From positions 185,370-249,369 of the forward strand of contig NZ_RDSK01000012.1 in assembly GCF_003722075.1 (NCBI RefSeq): DNA of 64,000 nt, given 5' to 3'. The notes beneath the pieces were generated by a model. That model saw only the letters and a list, made by a program, of their open reading frames with translations, ran no database searches and was not told the origin of the DNA. Position numbers and translations under genes: made by a program. Below, in pieces: positions 9,379 to 16,906 of the stretch. The stretch's first letter is position 1, and each line of letters begins with the position of its first letter. The stretch is from Methanohalophilus sp. RSK (GTDB lineage Archaea > Halobacteriota > Methanosarcinia > Methanosarcinales > Methanosarcinaceae).

Positions 9379-9621
9379 TCAATTCTGCTTCCTGACAAAA
9401 TAGTGTATCACAATATACAGGGATACCAGCAGGACAACCAGGTTGTAAGCGGCCCTGAATATCGGCACATACTGGTATTCAAACCACGTACCGATAATAT
9501 TTTCCAGGGCAAAATAGAGCCTGAATACCGATATCAGAATCAAAAACATCAGTATTGCAAAACTCGCCTGCCTGAAATAGTACACCAGGTCTTTCCTGTT
9601 ATCAGTAATTTCCTCACTCAT
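9379..9621 (-). CDS. Small two-helix membrane protein, unknown
   Basis: The 80-residue protein has a charged N-terminus and two hydrophobic segments (about residues 18-40 and 54-74). I do not recognise a family. It overlaps the end of the upstream lipoprotein gene by 8 bp (9614-9621), so the two are translationally coupled and probably work together at the membrane. Confidence 0.65.
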   Translation of the reverse strand: MSEEITDNRKDLVYYFRQASFAILMFLILISVFRLYFALENIIGTWFEYQYVPIFRAAYNLVVLLVSLYIVIHYFVRKQN

Positions 9622-10600
9622 CCTTATTCCTCCTTGCCACGAAATACACCATACAAAGCATCATTAAAGCACCAAAAACCCCCGGCCCCGGAGTACCCAT
9701 CGGCTCTTCCATTGGTACATCAGCGGCCTCTTCTTCCACGGGAGCCTCATTGAATCCCTCCACAACAAAATCCCCGGAATCGATATCCTTTGTCTGCAAC
9801 CGTTTGTCCTTATCGATCTCCTTCTCAGGATTCAGCTGGACATAATCCACTCCCTGCCTGACAATCGTGTTGTCCTCCCAGAGAATTACCTCCACTGCAT
9901 AGTTGTAATTGTCAGGGACGCTGAGATTGACCGATCGGATCACAGTTTCATCCGGTTCGAACATCCCGGTATCAACCCATGCCTTATCGACTACCAGGCC
10001 GGCATCCATTTCCCTGGCTTTGACCAGCATCCGATAATTTTTGTTTTCACCAATCCCCTCATTTGTGAGATAGACATCATTCTGGATTAGCACCTTGTTT
10101 TCAGCAACTTCACGTACCATGAAATCCATTCCGCTTATTTCAACACCCGGAGTCTCCAGGCCACCCTGCAAATCCTCGATATTATTGAGGGTGATCTGCC
10201 TGCCTGTTTTCCGGGAGCCGTCTTCAAAAACGAGTGCAACCACACGGTAACCATCTTTTTTAGGCAGGTTCAATGGTACAGTAACCTCTCTTGTGGATTC
10301 AGCAGGAATGTTTCCGATGATGGATTCTTTTTCTATTTCAAGCAATCCTGTACGGGTATTATAAGCTTTCAGGGTTAGTGTAGTGTTATCCTTGCTGGCA
10401 GTTTCCCCATAATTTTCAATATACATCGTGGCATTGAGATGGACAAAAGCACTCCTGACATCCTTTGCCATAATGTCAATATTGATTATTTGCAACTGGC
10501 TATCCTCTTCAAAAGAACGAAGACAGCCACTTGTTGATACAAGGGACACTATTAGCAAGAACAAACACAACAAGTTAAACGATCTTTTTATTTTATTCAC
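9614..10600 (-). CDS. Exported lipoprotein with PGF-CTERM-like C-terminal anchor
   Basis: The 328-residue protein starts with a signal peptide ending in the lipobox STSGC (cysteine at residue 26). Two beta-rich repeats follow (about 35-140 and 155-270), each with Ig/CARDB-like alternation. The tail has an acidic linker, then GTPGPGVFGALMML and ARRNKDE, matching the PGF-CTERM type of archaeal surface-sorting signal. Having both a lipobox and a C-terminal sorting signal is common in Methanosarcinales surface proteins. Its role is unknown. Two bases separate its start from upstream AT-rich DNA containing TATA-like TTATATATAAG near 10628-10638. Confidence 0.75.
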   Translation of the reverse strand: MNKIKRSFNLLCLFLLIVSLVSTSGCLRSFEEDSQLQIINIDIMAKDVRSAFVHLNATMYIENYGETASKDNTTLTLKAYNTRTGLLEIEKESIIGNIPAESTREVTVPLNLPKKDGYRVVALVFEDGSRKTGRQITLNNIEDLQGGLETPGVEISGMDFMVREVAENKVLIQNDVYLTNEGIGENKNYRMLVKAREMDAGLVVDKAWVDTGMFEPDETVIRSVNLSVPDNYNYAVEVILWEDNTIVRQGVDYVQLNPEKEIDKDKRLQTKDIDSGDFVVEGFNEAPVEEEAADVPMEEPMGTPGPGVFGALMMLCMVYFVARRNKDE

Positions 10601-10742
10601 AAAGACACCCTGAGTGTAGAAGGGATATCTTATATATAAGACTTCTCAAAAAAGAAACGCGTTAGGTAAACAAAATATGAGTGATCAAGAAATAGAAGAA
10701 GAAGAAGAAGAAAGAGGAGGAAAATCTACAGGTCGATCACCT

Positions 10743-10913
10743 TTATCTGTCCTGTTGGTATATATCTATTCCAGAACGAGACAAATGTTCACAGTCAATT
10801 AACTTGCCAATACCTGATGGTGTGATCAGTACATCTATCAGATGGGCATATTCTATTTCATGGTGAAATTGCTGAACGCGCCCATAGAACCTAAATTTAT
10901 AGCAACATAACAT
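10743..10913 (-). CDS. Possible 56-residue orphan ORF
   Basis: An open frame from ATG at 10913 encodes 56 residues, with the segments FHHEIEYAHLIDVLITP and LIDCEHLSRSGIDIY. The composition is protein-like and not repetitive, so it could be a small gene or the 3' remnant of a larger one. I do not recognise a family and no clear ribosome binding site is seen. A 41-codon frame on the plus strand (10678-10803, rich in glutamate) overlaps it and is less convincing. Confidence 0.3.
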   Translation of the reverse strand: MLCCYKFRFYGRVQQFHHEIEYAHLIDVLITPSGIGKLIDCEHLSRSGIDIYQQDR

Positions 10914-11054
10914 AAATAATATATATTAGTTGATTGACCCGGGCATTAGTCGGAACACCTAAAATCAAAGATGTTCGCATACAAATTACTAAGAATTAAA
11001 AATAATTTATGCACTACAAAATAAATTTTTGTGAATCTGTTATTATAACTATTA

Positions 11055-11273
11055 CAGATCATACAGTTGGATGATATGGCCACAATAGATATATAATGTA
11101 ACAAAGAATTTTGCAATGACACATTATCATAATGTGAAAAGGGGTCCAAACTGAATTTGCAGAGTCGGCTTGGACCCCAAAACGCCCTGAGGCAAGATTG
11201 TTGTTGGCTTTGATACCGTTTAAGGTTTGCGGATCTTGCCTCAGGAGTAATTTGAAGTGAGGTAAAGAAAGAA
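11055..11273 (+). promoter_or_regulatory. Promoter plus structured leader, copy 1 (upstream of metzincin 1)
   Basis: An upstream element CAGTTGGATGATATGG (11064-11079) sits next to a TATA box (about 11088-11097), so transcription should start near 11115-11120. The predicted leader has three stems: P1 CACATTA/TAATGTG (11120-11126 with 11130-11136), P2 GGGGTCCAA/TTGGACCCC (11141-11149 with 11170-11178) and P3 TGAGGCAAGAT/ATCTTGCCTCA (11188-11198 with 11233-11243). The ribosome binding site TGAGGT (11258-11263) follows. Very similar sequences occur before the genes at 13426 and 14715. The structure is inferred by eye from perfect complementarity. Confidence 0.75.
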
Positions 11274-12332
11274 ATGAAAATAAATATGAAATCCGGGATC
11301 GGTTCACTACTTGCAGCAATATTGCTTGTGAGTGTGATGGCCATTCCAGCAATGAGTTCAAACAACAGCCAAGCAATTGAGAAGGAAAATGACATTGTTT
11401 ATACTGAAGCAGAATTACAGTCTTTATACAATAAATATGATATCACGGAAAATGATCTCAAATTTGCAAAAGGTGAGTTGCCTAATTTTTTGGAAGGAAC
11501 GATTCTGTGCAGTGATAAAAAAGTAGTCGTTACTGAAGACGGAAAACCTCTTGAGAATATGAAGCAAGGCATAGATTACGATATTATATTAACGGAACCT
11601 GAAATGCTTGGCATCATTGAAAAAGCGAAAAAAGGCTATATTGAAAAATATGGTGTTGATCCAGAGAATCCAAAGATAGATATTGTGAATGATATAGCAA
11701 TTCCAACTGAAGAAGTGGAAATGCTTGTCAAAAATTATTCTATTGAACTAACTGGTCCTCCCATATCATCAATCATTGAAGAAAAAATGCTACGTGTATC
11801 TTTTAATCCCAAAGCAGTAGATGACAAGATATATGTGCATATATATCCAGCAGCAGACAATAATCATGAACCAAGTCAATCTTACTATTCTGACACCATA
11901 GACGCAACTGAGAGATTTGAAGACATTGGAATTAATGTGTACAGAGTGTGGCATTACAACTGGTGGGATGCAAGTGATATTTCTCCAACAGATAGTTCAT
12001 CGGCTGCTCTTTCCGATTTAAGACAGGATTGTGCATATATCAGAGACAGTTCCAACGATATTGTTCTTGGATGGGTGGATTACCTTGATAATAATGGCAG
12101 AGCATACATAGATGGGCCATACAGTGTTTGTGCAGTATCCGCTTCAGGAGTGGATTGGCCTCATGACAGCATCGTGCAGCATGAAATTTCACACAACTTT
12201 GGAGCTTTAGATCAAGGTTGGTATGTTTATGAACACCCCGAATGTACAATGAACTATATGTGGGCATATTCTGGGACGAACATTTGGTGTTCAGATTGTG
12301 AAGATGACGTTCAGTACGGAATAGACCATTAA
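11274..12332 (+). CDS. Exported metzincin-type metalloprotease (HExxHxxGxxD)
   Basis: The 352-residue protein has a Sec signal peptide (hydrophobic core about residues 9-26, ending at AMSS), a long pro-like region, and the zinc motif HEISHNFGALD at about residues 303-313. The third ligand is Asp rather than His, as in snapalysin-like metzincins. A methionine 15-20 residues later (TMNYMW) can supply the Met-turn. Five cysteines in the catalytic half could form disulfides. It is the first of three exported proteins here that share the same leader. Its neighbour, 64 bp downstream, is a membrane-anchored protein. Substrate unknown. Confidence 0.8.
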   Translation: MKINMKSGIGSLLAAILLVSVMAIPAMSSNNSQAIEKENDIVYTEAELQSLYNKYDITENDLKFAKGELPNFLEGTILCSDKKVVVTEDGKPLENMKQGIDYDIILTEPEMLGIIEKAKKGYIEKYGVDPENPKIDIVNDIAIPTEEVEMLVKNYSIELTGPPISSIIEEKMLRVSFNPKAVDDKIYVHIYPAADNNHEPSQSYYSDTIDATERFEDIGINVYRVWHYNWWDASDISPTDSSSAALSDLRQDCAYIRDSSNDIVLGWVDYLDNNGRAYIDGPYSVCAVSASGVDWPHDSIVQHEISHNFGALDQGWYVYEHPECTMNYMWAYSGTNIWCSDCEDDVQYGIDH

Positions 12333-12350
12333 ATAAAGCATCATTAGGCT

Positions 12351-12367
12351 CTGTAGATAATCTACAG
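12351..12367 (+). terminator. Inverted repeat between metzincin 1 and its membrane-protein neighbour
   Basis: CTGTAGAT and ATCTACAG flank a single base 19 bp after the metzincin stop. As RNA this would be a short tight hairpin and could reduce read-through into the next gene; as DNA it is a palindrome that could bind a protein. The following T-run is weak, so terminator function is uncertain. Confidence 0.4.
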
Positions 12368-12396
12368 GGTCTTATGATAATTTTAGAAGATCAATT

Positions 12397-12810
12397 ATGC
12401 CAACCCAAAAAAAAATAATAGCAGCATTTGGTTTGATTTGCCTAATTTTGCTCCTGATAGCTACCATTTCACCATTGATATTTATAAAAACAGAGCCATT
12501 TTATATGGTCGAGAACCATGACGAATATCCTCACAATGTAACTATAACGGTAACAGGCTATAACGGAGAATACTCGGAAATAACAAACTACCAACTTAAC
12601 CCCGGACAATCTGTTAGTGGTGAAAAACCAGACTATCTTTTGCTGAAATGGTCAATTCCATTTATCTCCACCGGAGACTACAGGTATTATGTCGAAGCTG
12701 AAAACATGTCTGCAACCTATAATTCAACTCCGCATCTCGTAAACGTCGTGATTTTTGAACTTGTCAATGAAAGCGGGAAGTTGAATATCTCAGTCATGGA
12801 GTCTTCATAA
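12397..12810 (+). CDS. Membrane-anchored beta-rich protein next to metzincin 1
   Basis: The 137-residue protein has one N-terminal membrane segment (about residues 8-30) and an extracellular domain of about 105 residues with alternating beta-strand pattern, including HNVTITVTGYN. It resembles in layout, though hardly in sequence, the 138-residue protein at 16070, which also follows a metalloprotease. I do not recognise a family. Being anchored on the outer face beside an exported protease, it could be an inhibitor/immunity protein, a chaperone or simply a surface protein. Confidence 0.6.
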   Translation: MPTQKKIIAAFGLICLILLLIATISPLIFIKTEPFYMVENHDEYPHNVTITVTGYNGEYSEITNYQLNPGQSVSGEKPDYLLLKWSIPFISTGDYRYYVEAENMSATYNSTPHLVNVVIFELVNESGKLNISVMESS

Positions 12811-12851
12811 TTACATATGTTTCAGTATGATATCACAGATTAAAAATACAA

Positions 12852-12890
12852 AGCCCCTATCAAGTATCGGATAGTGTTTTGTGAAGGGGC
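12852..12890 (+). terminator. Possible hairpin after the 137-residue membrane protein
   Basis: GCCCCT and AGGGGC arms lie about 27 bases apart, 40 to 80 bp after the stop at 12810. The stem is short and the loop long, so this is only a candidate terminator. Confidence 0.3.
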
Positions 12891-13091
12891 CCATGCACAA
12901 AAACCTCGAGATCAATATTTATTTTCTCTTCAGCGAAGCTATTTCTTCCAAACTCATCTCCCACAAGAGAACCACACGTTTTACGCCATATTGTTCCAGC
13001 AATTTCACTGACTCAGTGTTGTGTACTGTCATCTGGGTACTGGCATGAACCGGCAATTGCGGGAGATGGCTACGGCAGGAGGAAAGGCAAA
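12890..13091 (-). pseudogene. Fragment of a U32 peptidase gene
   Basis: On the minus strand this segment matches about 190 bp of the U32 gene at 8815-9000. The frame 12919-13107 retains LPVHASTQMTVHNTESVKLL, and most other positions are close to the intact gene with scattered substitutions. Both ends lose similarity abruptly (upstream it runs into unrelated residues, downstream it stops after EIASLKRK). It has no promoter and lacks more than 90 percent of the protein, so it is a decayed duplication or a leftover of a paralogue moved in with the island. Confidence 0.8.
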
Positions 13092-13114
13092 TGGGTATTG
13101 GAATCAATTAAAAG

Positions 13115-13425
13115 GAATCATATTAAACATATAAACACTTGCCAGGTATATCAAACACTCTATGCCATACAAATGATAGATTCTACAAAGTCACTTTTTA
13201 TTATTGTGGATCATACAGTTGGATGATATGGTCACAATCGTTATATAGAGTGAGAAACATTTTTGCAATGTCACACTGCCATAATGTGAAAAGGGATCCA
13301 AACTGAATTTGCAGAGTCGGCTTGGACCCCAAAACGCCCTGAGGCATGATCATTGTTGGCTTTGATACAGTTAAAGGTTTGCGGGTCTTGCCTCAGGAGT
13401 AAATTGAAATGAGGTAAAGAAAGAA
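13115..13425 (+). repeat. Long direct repeat, unit A (also at 14410-14714)
   Basis: About 300 bp upstream of the gene at 13426 is nearly identical to 14410-14714 upstream of the gene at 14715. Shared blocks begin with AAACATATAAACACTTGCCA, continue through the upstream element and TATA box, and run through the whole leader to the start codon. Copy 1 at 11055-11273 shares only the last 220 bp. The pattern indicates duplication of regulatory regions in front of different coding sequences. Confidence 0.85.
13205..13425 (+). promoter_or_regulatory. Promoter plus structured leader, copy 2
   Basis: The upstream element CAGTTGGATGATATGG (13216-13231) and TATA box (about 13240-13248) match copies 1 and 3. 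The leader stems are partly decayed: P1 is imperfect, P2 GGGATCCAA faces TTGGACCCC with one mismatch, and P3 TGAGGCATGAT faces GTCTTGCCTCA with mismatches in the upper part. The CCTCA and TGAGG pairing elements next to the start codon are kept. This may be a less tightly regulated copy. Confidence 0.7.
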
Positions 13426-14079
13426 ATGAACAAAACAATAAATCGAACAATGGTAGTAACACTGGTTATCATGTTGATGCTACTATTTGCAGGGGTGGGA
13501 AGTGCAAACTCAGATTCTGCCTCTATAACAGAGAAAGAAAGACTTGAACTTGCAAATAAATTGTGGGGTACAGATATTACATATGGAGAGTATATTGAAC
13601 AGTTGTTCCCTGAAGCTTATGATAAATCTCCAGATGCAACAACAAAGTCATATTATGACATGGAAGTATCTTGGATAAATCCTGCTGCAGAAGGGCCTGA
13701 TTCTAAACAAACATTCACAGCTACCACTGGACAAACACGAAGTGTTTACTTTGGGGTCGCGAATTCTGAGTTGGACTATGATGGTTCAGAAATTACGTAC
13801 AAAACCTGGCAACGAATGGTGTTACCTACCCCATATACAAAGATACCAAGTATGTCTGTTCTCACACATTTATGGCGTGATGATGGGGAAGAAGAGATCG
13901 TTGGTATTGAACTTGAGTCCGAAAACAATGTTTACGAACTCGAAGCCGAGGATACTTATGATTATTCATCTTCAGCATATTATCGTGTAATTGGTCAGTA
14001 TTCTGGAGTTTATCCATCAGGTGTTACACCACCAAGTTTCAATGGAATAAGTTCCACTGACTGGGAATACGTAAGTTGA
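13426..14079 (+). CDS. Exported protein of unknown family (module 2)
   Basis: The 217-residue protein has a signal peptide (core about residues 9-27, ending GVGSANS), then a short helical segment KERLELANKLWG and a beta-rich domain with many aromatic residues and no cysteines. No HExxH or other catalytic motif is visible. The start shares the same ribosome binding site context (GAGGTAAAGAAAGAA) as the two metzincins. The 62-residue membrane protein downstream is its probable partner. Whether it is an enzyme, toxin or surface protein cannot be told. Confidence 0.65.
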   Translation: MNKTINRTMVVTLVIMLMLLFAGVGSANSDSASITEKERLELANKLWGTDITYGEYIEQLFPEAYDKSPDATTKSYYDMEVSWINPAAEGPDSKQTFTATTGQTRSVYFGVANSELDYDGSEITYKTWQRMVLPTPYTKIPSMSVLTHLWRDDGEEEIVGIELESENNVYELEAEDTYDYSSSAYYRVIGQYSGVYPSGVTPPSFNGISSTDWEYVS

Positions 14080-14164
14080 AAATAATTTCTGAGGTAGACG
14101 ATTCCTTCTTTTTAATTTTTTATAATCCACCATGAAATGCATATAATGTTATATTGGAGGGAAT

Positions 14165-14353
14165 ATGGCTTCATTTATAATTGGATTTGATATGACTCTA
14201 TTAGTTATCGAGATTTTTATTTTTGTATTGTTGGTATACATGATCAAAAAATATGAGCGTACTAAAGAAAGATATTTATCTTTGCTTAATTGGTTAATGG
14301 TGGTAGTGATATATTTGGCTATAACAGGCATAGTGTCATCAATATTCAAGTGA
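14165..14353 (+). CDS. 62-residue two-helix membrane protein (module 2 partner)
   Basis: The small protein has hydrophobic segments at about residues 8-27 and 42-60, joined by a basic loop IKKYERTKERYL. GGAGG stands 5 bases before the ATG, a strong ribosome binding site that supports it as a real gene. Small membrane proteins of this shape occur as immunity proteins of peptide toxins, but also in many other roles. It lies 85 bp after the exported protein gene. Confidence 0.55.
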   Translation: MASFIIGFDMTLLVIEIFIFVLLVYMIKKYERTKERYLSLLNWLMVVVIYLAITGIVSSIFK

Positions 14354-14409
14354 AAATGTATTATTAATAACAATATAAATAAAAATAAAACGGTTCTGTA
14401 GAAATCCTC

Positions 14410-14714
14410 TTTTAAACATATAAACACTTGCCAAGTATGTCAAACACTCTATGCTATACAAATGATATATTCTACAAAGTCATTTTTTATTATTGTGGAT
14501 CATACAGTTGGATGATATGGTCACAATAGTTATATAGAGTGAGAAACAATTTTGCAATGTCACATTATCATAATGTGAAAAGGGGTCCAAACTGAATTTG
14601 CAGAGTCGGCTTGGACCCCAAAACGCCCTGAGGCAAGATTGTTGTTGGCTTTGGTACCGTTTAAGGTTTGCGGATCTTGCCTCATGAGTAAATTGAAATG
14701 AGGTAAAGAAAGAA
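14410..14714 (+). repeat. Long direct repeat, unit B (also at 13115-13425)
   Basis: This second copy of the 300-bp repeat precedes the metalloprotease gene at 14715. Differences from unit A are scattered single bases, mostly in the leader stems, where this copy keeps perfect pairing. Confidence 0.85.
14495..14714 (+). promoter_or_regulatory. Promoter plus structured leader, copy 3
   Basis: The upstream element CAGTTGGATGATATGG (14505-14520) and TATA box (about 14530-14537) are followed by a leader with P1 CACATTA/TAATGTG, P2 GGGGTCCAA/TTGGACCCC and P3 TGAGGCAAGAT/ATCTTGCCTCA, all perfect as in copy 1. The base after P3 differs (CATGAG for CAGGAG), leaving TGAGGTAAAG as the only good ribosome binding site. 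Confidence 0.75.
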
Positions 14715-15983
14715 ATGAAATCAAAAATAAGCATGTTGGTTTTAGCAATAATGCTTTTTAGTTTAGTTACTACATCCGTGAGTGCATCAAATATAGATAA
14801 GAAGTCTGAGATTTTCACTGTGGTTGATATCCAAAGTGAACTCGCTACCCAGAGCAAAGAATTATCATTCGACAATATGTTCGATAATTATGATACCGTG
14901 ATAACAAATCCAAAGTTATTCCGCGAAGACGTATCTGATGGCCAAGTGACACTTAATGTACAAGGCCAAAAGTTCGATATAAATCTTGAAAAAATCGGTA
15001 TTGTAGACGATAATGCAAAGATCATAACAGGTGAAGGCAACAATGTCTCTGTTTTAGATATTCCTAAAATATCTACATATGAAGGATCTGTTGTTGGAGA
15101 AAAAAACAGTAGTGTCATATTCACAGTAGCAGATGATGTTCTAATTGGAGACATATATCTTAAGAATGAAACCTACTCTATTGAACAAACAACTATGCTA
15201 CATAACGAAAAAGTAGTACATGTAATCACTTCGTCAAAAGATGAAAAAAAAGATCGAATAATAAAGGAATACAATACTGATAACAGTATTGTCGATAATC
15301 CAAGAGAATCAAATTTATCGGCAAATATTGTGTTAGACATCTCTTCTTTGCTGCGTGGAACCAATATAGATATAATGGCATCCTATGATTCCGATTTCAA
15401 CTCAGAGTATTCCAACCCAACAGCCGAAATTCAAAACATCTTATCTGGTGTTGACTCATATGCTTTTTCAGATGCAAATGTAGATCTTAATATTAAAACA
15501 TATAGATACTACACAAATATCCCTGAAGGAACTAATAATGAAATTTACGATAATTTTAAGGATGTTGCTGAAGATGACAGAGATTCCACAAGCAGTGATC
15601 TAGCCTTCTTGTTTAGTGGAAAAGAAATGGCTGATGAAGGGATCGGAACCGGTGCTGTATATACAGGCAGTTCAGGTCAAGCATATGCAGTTGCTCAGAT
15701 GGTTTCAGCAGGTACGTTCTCTAGTTATCAAGCTTCGTCTACAGGTAAGCGAGTTCTTACAGCACATGAACTTGGCCATAATTTTGGCGCAACCCATAAC
15801 GAAGCCTATACTTGGGGTAATTGGCCAAGTTACTACACTTGTATGAGAAGTCCTTTTGAAGGAACCTCTTACCCAAACTACATGCAAATTGAATTCTCCA
15901 ACCTTAATGACCATGGAGATTCTAGTCACAACAACATCTTACATGTAGTATCAAATAAAGGCACTATTGCAGGCTTCCAATAA
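14715..15983 (+). CDS. Exported reprolysin-like metalloprotease (HExxHxxGxxH)
   Basis: The 422-residue protein has a signal peptide (about residues 1-24, ending VSAS), a propeptide-like region of about 190 residues with no cysteine, and a catalytic domain with the full metzincin motif HELGHNFGATH at about residues 352-362 followed by a Met-turn region YYTCMRSP. This matches M12 (adamalysin/reprolysin) peptidases. It shares leader and ribosome binding site with the genes at 11274 and 13426 but little coding sequence with them. A strong hairpin separates it from the membrane protein at 16070. Confidence 0.85.
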   Translation: MKSKISMLVLAIMLFSLVTTSVSASNIDKKSEIFTVVDIQSELATQSKELSFDNMFDNYDTVITNPKLFREDVSDGQVTLNVQGQKFDINLEKIGIVDDNAKIITGEGNNVSVLDIPKISTYEGSVVGEKNSSVIFTVADDVLIGDIYLKNETYSIEQTTMLHNEKVVHVITSSKDEKKDRIIKEYNTDNSIVDNPRESNLSANIVLDISSLLRGTNIDIMASYDSDFNSEYSNPTAEIQNILSGVDSYAFSDANVDLNIKTYRYYTNIPEGTNNEIYDNFKDVAEDDRDSTSSDLAFLFSGKEMADEGIGTGAVYTGSSGQAYAVAQMVSAGTFSSYQASSTGKRVLTAHELGHNFGATHNEAYTWGNWPSYYTCMRSPFEGTSYPNYMQIEFSNLNDHGDSSHNNILHVVSNKGTIAGFQ

Positions 15984-16002
15984 ACAATAGCCAAATATAT
16001 AT

Positions 16003-16047
16003 TATTTCAAGTCAAGCGGAAGAGTTTGTCTTGAAATAGTATTTTTT
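16003..16047 (+). terminator. Hairpin plus T-run after metalloprotease 2
   Basis: TATTTCAAG (16003-16011) and CTTGAAATA (16030-16038) form a perfect 9-bp stem followed by TATTTTTTG. It lies between the metalloprotease and its membrane-protein neighbour and probably limits read-through. Confidence 0.65.
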
Positions 16048-16069
16048 GAAAGGTTAGGAGGAAGAACAT

Positions 16070-16486
16070 ATGAATGAAAAATTCGCTTATACATTTATAG
16101 CCATCTGTGTACTAGCATCGATAGCTTTCTTCATTGTATTTTCATTATCAGATCAAACAGATACTACAAAAAATGAAAATGGTACCCTGAGATATTTCAT
16201 ACGCAACTCAGATAATACAGCTCATTCAGTAACAGTAGAAATACTCGACTCACAAAATATTTCCAGATTTAATAAAACATACAATATATCTCCAAATGAA
16301 ACATTGAAACCTACTCCCATTAGTCTGAAAAAAGACACTTACTTATATGAAATTACTTTAGACAACAACATAACAAAGAGACAAATTACAGGAGAGTATC
16401 CAGAAGATCTGGACTTAGAGTTATTGATTATTGAAGTAAATAAAAATCCTAAAGAACCATTAATACTCCATCATGCCATTGAGTGA
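16070..16486 (+). CDS. Membrane-anchored beta-rich protein next to metalloprotease 2
   Basis: The 138-residue protein has one N-terminal membrane segment (about residues 7-26) and a beta-rich outer domain with several N-x-S/T sites and the segment HSVTVEILDSQN. The layout matches the 137-residue protein at 12397, including length, and HNVTITV versus HSVTVEI may reflect distant homology. AGGAGG stands 8 bases before the ATG. Role unknown; partner or inhibitor of the protease is a hypothesis. Confidence 0.6.
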   Translation: MNEKFAYTFIAICVLASIAFFIVFSLSDQTDTTKNENGTLRYFIRNSDNTAHSVTVEILDSQNISRFNKTYNISPNETLKPTPISLKKDTYLYEITLDNNITKRQITGEYPEDLDLELLIIEVNKNPKEPLILHHAIE

Positions 16487-16608
16487 ATCAAACTATCCAG
16501 AATGGATGAATGACGGATAAATCATTCCTCCGTTCGAACTGATACAGCTAGATCTTCACAAAAACACAGAGACTAACAAACAAATTTGTTTTTATATGAA
16601 TGAATATG

Positions 16609-16896
16609 TCAATCCGTGCAGATGCACGGATTCCTCCCACATGTGGGACAACTCTGTGGATATTTCTCCCTGAAGACCTCCTCCAGGTCTATCCCGTAGA
16701 GATTTGCCAGTGCCCCTATCCACGCAAAACAGTCAGCCAGTTCCTCCCGGATATTCTCCCGGTCATCCCGCCGGATTGCCTCGGCCAACTCACCCACTTC
16801 TTCCACCAGCCAGAGGGTGGTCGCTGTTTTTCCCCGCCTTTTGTCGTTTTCCAGATAGAGGTCACGCATCAGTTGCTGGAAGGTTGCGATTTGCAT
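16609..16896 (-). CDS. MazG-like nucleotide pyrophosphohydrolase
   Basis: The 95-residue protein has the MazG metal-binding pattern: LVEEVGELAEAIRR followed by EELADCFAWIGALAN, giving the EExxE and ExxD acidic motifs. It should hydrolyse nucleoside triphosphates to monophosphates. The C-terminus carries CPTCGRNPCICTD, four cysteines that look like a small metal site beyond the usual domain. Start ATG at 16896 has GAGGTGGT upstream, inside the end of hisF; the two genes are 10 bp apart. Linkage to hisF recalls the HisE-type MazG fold, but a HisE role is not shown. Confidence 0.8.
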   Translation of the reverse strand: MQIATFQQLMRDLYLENDKRRGKTATTLWLVEEVGELAEAIRRDDRENIREELADCFAWIGALANLYGIDLEEVFREKYPQSCPTCGRNPCICTD

Positions 16897-16906
16897 CGGA
16901 ACCACC

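Noticed and set aside
10678..10803. 41-codon plus-strand frame starting with a glutamate-rich run
   Set aside because: The run comes from a GAA repeat, no ribosome binding site is clear, and the opposite strand holds a more protein-like frame.
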